DNA from: Planctomycetaceae bacterium
GTDB lineage: Bacteria > Planctomycetota > Planctomycetia > Pirellulales > UBA1268
Reading direction: 5' to 3'
Length of the DNA stretch: 64,000 nucleotides
Assembly: GCA_011523305.1 (NCBI GenBank)
Contig: WTHB01000152.1
Coordinates: forward strand, 35,115 to 99,114
Positions 1 through 8,871 of this stretch are shown piece after piece (positions within the stretch are counted from its first letter, which is position 1; each line of letters opens with the position of its first letter). Made by a program: the position numbers and the translations under genes. A model generated the notes under the pieces. The model made no database searches and was not told where the DNA came from. It saw only the letters and a program-made list of their open reading frames with translations.

Positions 1-199
1 CCAGGCAGCCCAAGAGGTTCAACAGCGTGCTCTTGCCCGACCCAGAAGAACCCATGATCGCGACAAAATCACCCTTCAGAAAATCGAGTGATACACCAGC
101 AAGCGCCTTTACATCTTCGCCACCAAGCCGATAGACCTTCGTCACCTCTCGAACTGAGGCAACCAGATCGCTGGAGAGTACCGTTGGTCGGTCATTCAT
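1..199 (-). CDS. ABC transporter ATP-binding protein (MacB/LolD-type), truncated by the window edge
   Basis: Minus strand from ATG at 199 reads [66 protein letters not shown] with a Walker A motif; start overlaps the stop of the upstream permease. Confidence 0.9.
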   Translation of the reverse strand, partial: MNDRPTVLSSDLVASVREVTKVYRLGGEDVKALAGVSLDFLKGDFVAIMGSSGSGKSTLLNLLGCL

Positions 200-1520
200 G
201 ACGCAGCGCCTCAATCGGGTCCATGTTGGCGGCCCGACTGGCAGGATAAATACCAAAGACAATGCCAACGCCAACTGAAATCCCAAATGCCGCGATGATC
301 GACCATGGCGCCAATCGTGGCTCCAGGTTGTGAATGGTGGGCGGAAGGTTTGTCCAGACTTCGGGCAACAACGTTTTGACAAGTTCTCTGGCAGCGATCA
401 CGGTGGGCCCACAGAGAAACCCCACTACCACTCCAAGCAGCCCACCGGTGCCGGAGAGCACCACTGTTTCCCAAAGAAACTGCTGGACGATCTCACCCTT
501 TGTTGCCCCAAGCGCCCGCCGAATGCCAATTTCACGGGTACGCTCCGTCACGGTCGCCAGCATGATGTTCATGATTCCGATGCCACCCACTAGGAGCGAG
601 ATCCCGGCAATGAGCAGCAACAGAACGTTGAACATCATCCGCATTGTCTCGGCCTGCTCCAGCAGTTCCTTCGGCACCACAACGGCGTAATCGACCACTT
701 TGTGGTACCGCTGCAGCAGTTCCCGAATGACATCGGCAGAAGCATCGACCGCTTCAATGTCATCCACCACCGCTGTGATTTGATTGAGCTGGACCGTCTC
801 ATTCTGAAACGTCCCGCCCCTGACTGTGATCACCCGATCGCCAATGCGCGACCGAAAAGTGGTCAAGGGAATGTAAACATCGCTGTCATACTGCCGAGCG
901 GCAAAACTACCGCCGATTGAGGCAGACGCCGTCCGGGGCGCGACAATTCCAACGACGACATAAAACTCACTGCCGATCCGGACTGCCCGACCAATTGGGT
1001 CACGGATCGGGAACAGTGTTTCGGCCACTCGATGGGCAAGAACAACGACATTTTCCAGATCAGCCAGATCGGCATCCGTCAGAAGTCGCCCCCGCGAGAT
1101 TGCAAGACGGTTGATCGAGAAATACTCAGGGGTGCACCCAATGATCTGCCCCGCCCGGACGGCAAAATCTTCGCGGCGTACCTCACGGGTAATCTCCCGC
1201 ATCGGCATCGCTTTGGTGATAGTTGGAACATTCGTCAGGATCCGGTCATAGTCGGCTCGCAGCAAGCCGTAACTGATACCGGATCGACTGCCGCTGTCAC
1301 TGTCGGCCTCTTCGGCAGGCTTAATTGTCCGCACAATTATGCTGGTGGCGCCGAGATCCTTGATTTGCTGCTGGGCCTGAAAACTCACCCCCTCGCCCAT
1401 CGCCACCAGCCAAATCACTGCCGTTACACCAATCAGGATGCCGAGCACCGCCAGCGATGAACGGAGTTTGTGGAGCAAAAGGCTCCGCACACCCAGACGA
1501 AGTTGATGGACTACATTCAC
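192..1520 (-). CDS. MacB/FtsX-like ABC transporter permease
   Basis: 442 aa; N-terminal MacB_PCD-like periplasmic domain and C-terminal FtsX permease motif ([40 protein letters not shown]). Confidence 0.93.
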   Translation of the reverse strand: MNVVHQLRLGVRSLLLHKLRSSLAVLGILIGVTAVIWLVAMGEGVSFQAQQQIKDLGATSIIVRTIKPAEEADSDSGSRSGISYGLLRADYDRILTNVPTITKAMPMREITREVRREDFAVRAGQIIGCTPEYFSINRLAISRGRLLTDADLADLENVVVLAHRVAETLFPIRDPIGRAVRIGSEFYVVVGIVAPRTASASIGGSFAARQYDSDVYIPLTTFRSRIGDRVITVRGGTFQNETVQLNQITAVVDDIEAVDASADVIRELLQRYHKVVDYAVVVPKELLEQAETMRMMFNVLLLLIAGISLLVGGIGIMNIMLATVTERTREIGIRRALGATKGEIVQQFLWETVVLSGTGGLLGVVVGFLCGPTVIAARELVKTLLPEVWTNLPPTIHNLEPRLAPWSIIAAFGISVGVGIVFGIYPASRAANMDPIEALRHE

Positions 1521-1554
1521 GCAGCCGCCTCACCGCCCAAGCAGCCTACAGCCC

Positions 1555-3105
1555 TCAGGCCCTTTCCTTTTCTGCCGCTATCTCAGGCCGGCCAGTCGGC
1601 TGCTGTCGCTCGGGAAAATCTGGTGCTTCACCCTGCTCCCGCGGAGGGCCGTCACCGAGGAGCTTACGCGGGTTCAGAAAGACCTCCTCGCCCGAGTTGA
1701 GTCCTGTCATAATTTCAACAGACTCGTCATCGCTCTGGCCCAGCGTGACGACCCGCCGACGGGCCTCATCTCCGGCCCGAACAGCACATACGTATTCATC
1801 TCCCTGTTCGATAACCGCTGCCACAGGCACCGCAAGAACGTCTTTGAGATCGGCTATCACAATCTCGGCCTCAGCGGTGAAGCCGGGCCGAAGAACCTGT
1901 GACTGGCCCTCGATCTTCACCTGCACAATGTACTTTTTCGCTGTGGAAAAATAGTTCGACTCTGGCCGATTCGCAACAGCTGTCACCTTGCCGGGAAAGG
2001 TCTCACCCTGTACCCGGACAGTCGCCGGCATGCCGATCTTGATCTCATCAACTTTTGATTCATGGACCTCAACATCGGCTCGCATCGCAGTGAGGTCGGG
2101 CAGTTTGAGGATCACCTGACGCTCCCGCACCGCAGCCCCCTCTTTGATCTCGGTCTCCTGCCGATAGCTCCGGCTGTTTGCATAAATGACCAGACCGTCC
2201 TGAGGCGCTCTGATCGTGCACTTCTTCAGTTCCCCCTCAAGCCGCTCGAGCTTGATCTTTTCCAGTTCCAAGGCGGCCCGCTCGCTTTCTAGGCGGGCCT
2301 CGGCTGCGTCACGAGTACTCTCGAGCTCTGTGATCATCTTGGGCTTGGTAAAGGTGGTCAGAACATCGAGGGCAATGTTCGCCGTCCCCAGATCAAGCTC
2401 TGCCCGGGCAACGGCCGATTTCTGGGCTTCGAGTTGCTGCGGCGTGATATACCCCTTCCGAAACATCCGCTCGCCGTACGCCAATGTGTTTTGGGTGGCT
2501 TGTAGCCGTTCGGTTGCGGCCGTCACATTCGATTCAGCCGTTCGCAGGTCCTTCTTGAAGATTCCCTCCCGGTACTCTTCAACCGCAATTTTAGCCGCCG
2601 CAAAATCCTTTTCGGCCTGAATCATCAAGGCCCGGGCTTTTTCGAATGCTATCTTTTGCGCCGTTGCATTCTCTGAGATCACCGAGTCATCCAGTTTGAC
2701 GAGTTCCATTCCCTTGGTCACAAACGCCCCGTCATCCACGATCTCAATGACCGTCGAACCGCCATCCACCTCACAGGCAATATCGACATTGTCATCACTG
2801 ACAAGGCTGCCCTCCTCGGTCACCGTGATCTGAAGATTCCGGCGGGCAACCAGATGCAGTGGCAGGCCAGAAAGATCAGCGGCTGAATCACGTCCGGGCC
2901 AGAGTGCAAGGAGATGCGGCATTACGAGCACACTACCGCCCGCCACCAAAACAAGCAGGATCAGCCAAGGCCAGATGCGACGACGGCCTGGCTGTGGTTC
3001 AGCGGCAGCTGTTGGACTGCCCAACAGATCAGCAATCGCCGCCGCATTGGATGCCGAGGCACTTGCAGAACTCGTCGCCGTTTCTGGCACTTCCGTTTCC
3101 AGCAT
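1555..3105 (-). CDS. HlyD/MacA-type periplasmic membrane fusion protein
   Basis: N-terminal TM (WPWLILLVLVAGGSVLVM), long coiled-coil, lipoyl-like half motifs and beta-barrel (VLRPGFTAEAEIVIADLKDVLAVPVAAVI); same operon as MacB-like genes. Likely start M8 of the ORF. Confidence 0.9.
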   Translation of the reverse strand: MLETEVPETATSSASASASNAAAIADLLGSPTAAAEPQPGRRRIWPWLILLVLVAGGSVLVMPHLLALWPGRDSAADLSGLPLHLVARRNLQITVTEEGSLVSDDNVDIACEVDGGSTVIEIVDDGAFVTKGMELVKLDDSVISENATAQKIAFEKARALMIQAEKDFAAAKIAVEEYREGIFKKDLRTAESNVTAATERLQATQNTLAYGERMFRKGYITPQQLEAQKSAVARAELDLGTANIALDVLTTFTKPKMITELESTRDAAEARLESERAALELEKIKLERLEGELKKCTIRAPQDGLVIYANSRSYRQETEIKEGAAVRERQVILKLPDLTAMRADVEVHESKVDEIKIGMPATVRVQGETFPGKVTAVANRPESNYFSTAKKYIVQVKIEGQSQVLRPGFTAEAEIVIADLKDVLAVPVAAVIEQGDEYVCAVRAGDEARRRVVTLGQSDDESVEIMTGLNSGEEVFLNPRKLLGDGPPREQGEAPDFPERQQPTGRPEIAAEKERA

Positions 3106-3234
3106 CGATTGCCCCGGTCTCTCCACATCCGCTCTTCTGGATTTACTTATTCTATGTCTTCATGACTCCGACTATTTCAAATTATCTGGTCCGCCAGAGC
3201 CCCGGTCCATTTTTTCCAGCGAAAAGGCCTGTCT

Positions 3235-6200
3235 TTATTCTTGCCAGAATGATGGGATCAGGCTCGCCCAGGGACGTTTGTCGGAAGCTTCTGCAGCGGC
3301 AGCCTGTACTGGTGCTCCCTCATCAGCCATCACTGGGTCGCTCGTGTCTTCCTGCTCCCGGTTCAGCGGCAACGCCTTGGCAATGATGCTCGGCAACATT
3401 CCGGGTGGGTCCTGCACCTTGATGTCGGCATCGCGGGGTAGTGGCGGTGGCGGGTCGATCTCCTCGAGGTGATCGATCCACTCCTGGGGCACCGACGGAG
3501 GAAGAGGCATTTCATCATCCTGCGATCGCTCTGCCATGGCAAATGGCTGCTCAATCCAGATGCCGTTTTCGTCGAGGTTCATGACCCCAAGCTGATAGGC
3601 CAGAGAGGCCCTAGTCGCGTAGTAGTTGACCCAGATACTTGTGAGGGCGTCCTGGGTACTCCGCAGATCATTGAAGGCATAGATCAGATTGAGAGTTGCC
3701 GTTGGAGAGAGCTGTCCGGCGGCTGCGTCAATCAGCGGAATGGTCCCGTCGGGACTCGGCGGTGGAGGCGGCGGGGCCGGCTGGCTCAGGGTCAGCCGTG
3801 TCTGATCCACTCGGCGGATCGCGATGATCACCGCTCGTCGCTGGGTTTCGAGATTTCGCTCATCAAGCTCTAGCTGGCGAAGCAGTTGGCGAATCGAAAG
3901 CTTGATCCGGTCTTCGTAGCGAATCTGCTGCCGCCGCACCTGCTGATAGTCGAGGATCGCCTGCCGGAAATTGTTTCGCTCGAGTAGCCTCGTCAGCGGC
4001 GCATCGAATCGCAGTCGCCCCCCCATCGATCCGGTTGGCGCTCGGAACCGAGCTGGGTTGACTCCGGTCGTACTGAGGTCACCGTCAATCTCAAGATCAA
4101 GCCCTGCCAGGAGTTTCATCGCGTTAAACTGAATCAGTCGCCACTGATCAACAAGTGCCGCCCTGTTGTTCATCCAGTCCAGCCGGTTCGCCCGGGCGAC
4201 TTCAAAGGCAAGGTCGGGGTCAATCCGCTCAGGCACGATATTGATTGCTTCGACCCGGGCCCTGGCCTGAATCAGAGACATCTCATCGACAGCTGCGGCA
4301 ATCTCGGCGACGAGTTCCACGACTTGGTCGGCCGTTGCACGGAGGTTCTCGACTGTAAGCCGTTCACCCAGATCTTGAATTGTTCCCTCATTTTCATCGA
4401 TCCGGCTGCGAACCCGTTCAAGGTCGTCTGCTAACAGACGGAGCTCACGATCAAAGGTTTCGCGTTCGGTATCCCGCATGCCGTCAATGCGAAAGGCCGC
4501 AGCAACCGCCACCCGCTCAAGATCTTCAGTGACAGCAGCCGCCTGCGTTTCGACCTGTTCCCGCAAGGCGTCAAGACTATCGAGAGCCTTCGTGATCAGA
4601 CTTCGATCAACTTCGGCCTCAAGCTTTTCCGTAGCCGCGGCCAGCGGCAGATCGTCATCCAGATCGGCCTCGGCCAGCGGGGCATCCTGATCAGGTTGCC
4701 CTTCATCAGTTGGCTGAAGCGGTGCTTCGGCCGCTGGCGTCGGTGACGGCAAGAGAAGGGGCTCTTTTTCCTGTGAATCCACCGCCGGGGGCACCAGGTT
4801 GCCTGCAGCAGGATCTGCGCCCGGCTTGTCCTGCCGAGGGTCTTCGACCTCCTTCAGCGGCTCTTCAGCACCGAAGGAATAGACCGCAAGAAAATCGCCG
4901 ATGTCGTTCTGCAAGGTCTGCATCTCAGGGCTGATGAATTGGAATCGTTGAATGAATTCCTCATCGAGTGCCATAGCGGTGTCAGCCGGGATATTGAGAA
5001 CATTGACCTTGAAGTTTTCAATCTGGTTCGCAAGTGATGTTTTTGCCTGGAGCAAAGTGGCCCGATTGGTCTCCACACTCTGCCGCAGCTGGTCCACTTG
5101 GTCGATGCCAACAAGCCCGGCTTCAAGGTTCGCATCAAGCTGGGCAAGCGCCCGCAGCTGGGCCGCCAAATTCTGCTCGGCATTGCGGATCTGTTGCCGG
5201 GTTTGGAGCAGGCCGATGAATCCGCCGAGCGAGCCGGCTCCTCCACCGGCAAAGCCGGCACCGCCCGTGCCACCACCGCCTGTTTGGAGACCGTTGCCCT
5301 GACCGCCAAAGAACACCCCGCCGATGTTGCCGAAGCCACCCACCCCAGTCCCGGTGAAGCCCGCAAAGCCTGTACCCCCAAAAAATCCGCCCCGACGCTG
5401 GAGCCCCTGAGGTGGTGACGACCCAAAGATCACCTGCAGATAGAACCCCTGACGATAGAACTGCAGGCGACGAAGGTTTGCCAACAGTGTCCGCTCGACA
5501 ATCGTCAGTGGCTCGAGTGCGATCGAACGGCCGGAGCTCTGGAGCAAGGGCTGCAGGAAGCTAAAGTTCAACAATGACGCATTCGTGTACTGATTTGGTC
5601 CAGCAAACTGCCAGACGACCGAATTGACCAACCCGACCGCCAGTTCACCAGCCGTGGCGAGATAGCGTTGAGCACGGAGGCTGGTGTCTGTCTGCCATCG
5701 GGTCACCTGCCCGTTGGCATTGAGTGGACCACGGTTGCGGTAGCTTGTCGCACTGTTTCCGCGTCCGTTCTCTCCATAAAACTGAACATCAAACGCAAAC
5801 CGTTCGGTACTGACATCGAGGGCCGACAGGTAGAGAGTCTGCAACTGGTCCCACCAATTGATCGAATTGAGATAGGCAAGGGTCATGGCTGACTGGACAT
5901 TGAGTTCAATCGCCCCGGCCTCAGTCAGATCAACCACTTCTCCGAGACGGGCTCGCCAGTCAGGATTGTCGAGCGTGGTTCTGTCACCATTGATATGCCA
6001 GCGGAGAAAGCCGTGCTTTCCGTCAACGCAGTGCATATAGCGATGCGATGTCGGATCATCTGGAGGCATTGGCGGAAAAATCTCGTTGTACGCGTCGTAA
6101 AACCGACTGCGTTTGTCGGAGCGAACGTCGTAGTTGATCGGAAGAGCCCAGCGAGGATCACAGGCTTTCTCTGCCAGAAGCACATTGACTTCACGGTCCG

Positions 6201-6303
6201 CCTGAACGTAATAGCGTCCGCGCGAGCAGCCGCCAGAAGTTGCGAGCAGCAACCCAAGCACAACGAAAAGCCATGAAGGCTGGCGGCAAGATGAAAGTTT
6301 CAT
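3235..6303 (-). CDS. TolC-like outer membrane efflux lipoprotein, unusually large
   Basis: ORF of 1054 aa; internal Met gives signal peptide with lipobox (LLLATSGGC); repeated coiled-coil alpha-barrel pattern; position in MacAB-type operon. Confidence 0.8.
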   Translation of the reverse strand: MKLSSCRQPSWLFVVLGLLLATSGGCSRGRYYVQADREVNVLLAEKACDPRWALPINYDVRSDKRSRFYDAYNEIFPPMPPDDPTSHRYMHCVDGKHGFLRWHINGDRTTLDNPDWRARLGEVVDLTEAGAIELNVQSAMTLAYLNSINWWDQLQTLYLSALDVSTERFAFDVQFYGENGRGNSATSYRNRGPLNANGQVTRWQTDTSLRAQRYLATAGELAVGLVNSVVWQFAGPNQYTNASLLNFSFLQPLLQSSGRSIALEPLTIVERTLLANLRRLQFYRQGFYLQVIFGSSPPQGLQRRGGFFGGTGFAGFTGTGVGGFGNIGGVFFGGQGNGLQTGGGGTGGAGFAGGGAGSLGGFIGLLQTRQQIRNAEQNLAAQLRALAQLDANLEAGLVGIDQVDQLRQSVETNRATLLQAKTSLANQIENFKVNVLNIPADTAMALDEEFIQRFQFISPEMQTLQNDIGDFLAVYSFGAEEPLKEVEDPRQDKPGADPAAGNLVPPAVDSQEKEPLLLPSPTPAAEAPLQPTDEGQPDQDAPLAEADLDDDLPLAAATEKLEAEVDRSLITKALDSLDALREQVETQAAAVTEDLERVAVAAAFRIDGMRDTERETFDRELRLLADDLERVRSRIDENEGTIQDLGERLTVENLRATADQVVELVAEIAAAVDEMSLIQARARVEAINIVPERIDPDLAFEVARANRLDWMNNRAALVDQWRLIQFNAMKLLAGLDLEIDGDLSTTGVNPARFRAPTGSMGGRLRFDAPLTRLLERNNFRQAILDYQQVRRQQIRYEDRIKLSIRQLLRQLELDERNLETQRRAVIIAIRRVDQTRLTLSQPAPPPPPPSPDGTIPLIDAAAGQLSPTATLNLIYAFNDLRSTQDALTSIWVNYYATRASLAYQLGVMNLDENGIWIEQPFAMAERSQDDEMPLPPSVPQEWIDHLEEIDPPPPLPRDADIKVQDPPGMLPSIIAKALPLNREQEDTSDPVMADEGAPVQAAAAEASDKRPWASLIPSFWQE

Positions 6304-6467
6304 CAGCTGCAGTCCGTGAGGGGAGCGGACGCGCCGGACAGGAACAAACACAAAGCAGCCACCCAGAAGACCTCGAGGAGAACCACTTCCTCCTCCCACT
6401 ATCGGAATACCGGATGCGAGGTCTTTAACGATCTTGTGTTCTAGGAAATTTGGGATGGCTTGGTTGA

Positions 6468-8120
6468 ATGGGTCCTAAAAAACCACTCAGGCGAAAAGTT
6501 CCCACTAACCGATACAGATTAACTGGTGACTGGTTACCCGCCCCACGCAGCAGGCCAAAGCGGCAAGCTGTGGAGAAACGTCTCGTGCAACGACTGTATC
6601 GCCTAGTTGTGCTGATGCTGATTTGGACCGGCTGGTTCATTTCTTCCGCACCACCTCTCCATGCCGAGGTCGGCCTGACAAGTCAGCCTGAACCACTTGG
6701 CTATCCTTCGTCGGTTGACGATGAAGCCGACGTCTCTGCCGAAAAAGCCGCCGGCAGTATCTGGCCGCCACCACTCCCGGCCAACGCTCCTCAGGTACCA
6801 GCCGGGCTCGATCCGGTCCGCAGTCCCGGCTATTCCGGTTTTGCCAGCGACTTAATCTCATGGTTTCGAGAACCAGCACCCGCCTCGTGCTGCGACCGAC
6901 AGTTGGTCGATCGCCGTTGGATGGGTCCTGGTGAGTTGGCCTATCACAAATCACCGAATCAACGCCCTTGTACCCGTGACTACACCCGGGTCTTTCGCAC
7001 CGAATTCCCTGGAAGGCTCTGGTTCTCAGCGGAATATCTCGTCTGGGCAACAACATCCCAGTCCGTTCCGGCACTTGTCACAAGCAGCCCATCGATAACA
7101 CCGACTGCCGACATCGGTGTCCTGGGAAAGCCCAACACATCAATCTTGTTCGGTGGGAATGCCTTCAACGGACCGATGCGGTCCGGGGCCAGACTGACCG
7201 CTGGCTTCTGGTTTACGCCCCAGCAGGAACGAGGAATCGAGGCCAACTGGACTGGCTTGGCAATCGCAAGGGAAAGTCTCTTGGCCACCTCTTCGGGCGG
7301 TGACCCCTGGCTTGCCCAGCCGTACTACGATGCGAAAGATAACAAACAAGCTGCCGTTGTTGTCCCGCTCAATGATCCGTTTCCCTCTGCTGATGCTGCC
7401 TTGCTGGAACAGACCATCTCCGCAGAGATGCAGACGCAGTTCGGCAGCGTCGATGTGCTCTACCGCACAAACCTAACGATTGGCGAAGACTTTCATCGCC
7501 GGTACCTCATCGGTGGCTTCCGCTATCTCATGCTTGACGATCAATTGTCAGTCAATGCGACTTCGAGCATCTGGAGCGGCAGCCCGGACACCTATCCGCT
7601 GAATGGGTATTCCACCAGCGACTCCTTCCGCACGCTCTCTCAGTTCTATGGCGGTGAGTTTGGCCTCATTGAAAAGTGGTGGCGTGATCGCTGGTCTCTG
7701 CAGCTTCTTGGCAAAGTGGGGCTCGGCGCCAGCACGATCGGCACTGCCATCGCCGGCTCAACGACCGAGACATCGACACCTAGCAGCACAGACAACCCCA
7801 GCGTTACGAACTCCTACCCCGGCGGTGTGCTCGCCCAGCCAACCAACCCAGGCACCGAACAGTCGTTCTTCGCAGCTGTCGGAGAAATTGGCGTCACCGC
7901 CGACTACGCACTCTGGTCCCAGTTTCGCCTCTCCGTCGGCTACTCTCTCATTTACTGGAGCACGGTGGGGCGGGCGGCTGCCCAGATCGACACAAATGTC
8001 AATCCGGAGCAGTTCGGCGGCGGGACAATTACGACCGGCCCAGTCGCGCCGACCTTCAATCTGTGGACCACCAGCTTCTGGGCGCAGGGTGTCAACGCCG
8101 GGCTCGAATATCAGTTCTGA
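6468..8120 (+). CDS. BBP7 family outer membrane beta-barrel protein
   Basis: Signal peptide, RLWFSAEYLVWATTSQSVPALVTSSP motif and C-terminal barrel strands ending SFWAQGVNAGLEYQF. True start may be further downstream. Confidence 0.8.
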   Translation: MGPKKPLRRKVPTNRYRLTGDWLPAPRSRPKRQAVEKRLVQRLYRLVVLMLIWTGWFISSAPPLHAEVGLTSQPEPLGYPSSVDDEADVSAEKAAGSIWPPPLPANAPQVPAGLDPVRSPGYSGFASDLISWFREPAPASCCDRQLVDRRWMGPGELAYHKSPNQRPCTRDYTRVFRTEFPGRLWFSAEYLVWATTSQSVPALVTSSPSITPTADIGVLGKPNTSILFGGNAFNGPMRSGARLTAGFWFTPQQERGIEANWTGLAIARESLLATSSGGDPWLAQPYYDAKDNKQAAVVVPLNDPFPSADAALLEQTISAEMQTQFGSVDVLYRTNLTIGEDFHRRYLIGGFRYLMLDDQLSVNATSSIWSGSPDTYPLNGYSTSDSFRTLSQFYGGEFGLIEKWWRDRWSLQLLGKVGLGASTIGTAIAGSTTETSTPSSTDNPSVTNSYPGGVLAQPTNPGTEQSFFAAVGEIGVTADYALWSQFRLSVGYSLIYWSTVGRAAAQIDTNVNPEQFGGGTITTGPVAPTFNLWTTSFWAQGVNAGLEYQF

Positions 8121-8137
8121 CGCAACCATGGCGTCAG
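8117..8137. terminator. Perfect hairpin shared by the convergent BBP7 and Popeye-like genes
   Basis: CTGACGC-aaccatg-GCGTCAG; each arm contains the stop codon of one of the two convergent genes; no U-tract. Confidence 0.45.
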
Positions 8138-8829
8138 CCTGCGGACTGCCCGTGGGCCCGTAGTTTGGCCACGACGTCACGGCCAAGAATGCCTCGCAGC
8201 TTGTGGGCCAAGGCGGCCCGTCGCTCGAGAAACTCGTTCAGGTCCGCCTGGGACCAGACCAACAGCCGGCTGGCCTCCGTTGCCACGACATCAGCGGTCG
8301 CCTTCTCCCCACTGAGAAAGCTCATCTCACCGATGAACTGCCCCGGCTGCAGCCTGGCGATCACACGATCATCAACCCGCACCTCAAGCCCACCCTGCTT
8401 CAGCACCATCATGTCGGCCACGACGCTGTCCCGCTCGACAATCATTGAGCCGGCGGGAAGATCACGCCACTGACCAACTTTCATGAGTTTGCGGAATTCA
8501 CCAGGAGCGAGATCAGCGAACACCGTGTCGTAGAGTTCCTGCTCAGCACCACCCAGCCGGCGAGGCCGCCGCTCCCGCAACAGAATGCCGATCTGTACGA
8601 GATTCACCGACACAAATACAGCGTTCCAGCCGATCGGTGCCCACAGAATGTGGTCGCTGCAGTGGCAGTAGAATGGTATGAGAGAAAGCCCGGCGGCAAT
8701 CGTCAGCACCCGCAGCCAGAGAATGTCCCGCACCAGATACGAACACAGATAGAGCACATTGGCGACATGCACCATGTCGCCCACGCAGGGACACCACATG
8801 ATCGTGTGAAACAAAACCGCTGAAGCCAT
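8134..8829 (-). CDS. Popeye (POPDC)-like protein: three TM segments plus a cyclic-nucleotide-binding fold
   Basis: N-terminal hydrophobic helices, WNAVFVSVNLVQIGILLRERRP followed by a cNMP-binding-like domain ending LLVWSQADLNEFLERRAALAHKLRGILGRDVVAKL, closely resembling the vertebrate POPDC layout as recalled. Confidence 0.75.
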   Translation of the reverse strand: MASAVLFHTIMWCPCVGDMVHVANVLYLCSYLVRDILWLRVLTIAAGLSLIPFYCHCSDHILWAPIGWNAVFVSVNLVQIGILLRERRPRRLGGAEQELYDTVFADLAPGEFRKLMKVGQWRDLPAGSMIVERDSVVADMMVLKQGGLEVRVDDRVIARLQPGQFIGEMSFLSGEKATADVVATEASRLLVWSQADLNEFLERRAALAHKLRGILGRDVVAKLRAHGQSAG

Positions 8830-8871
8830 TCCTGCCGAACCTCCACCCGGGATTACCGTCACCCAGACAAA

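Noticed and set aside
5218-5396. Possible tandem repeat/CRISPR-like array
   Set aside because: Repetitive look comes from Gly codons within the TolC-like ORF; no regular repeat-spacer structure.
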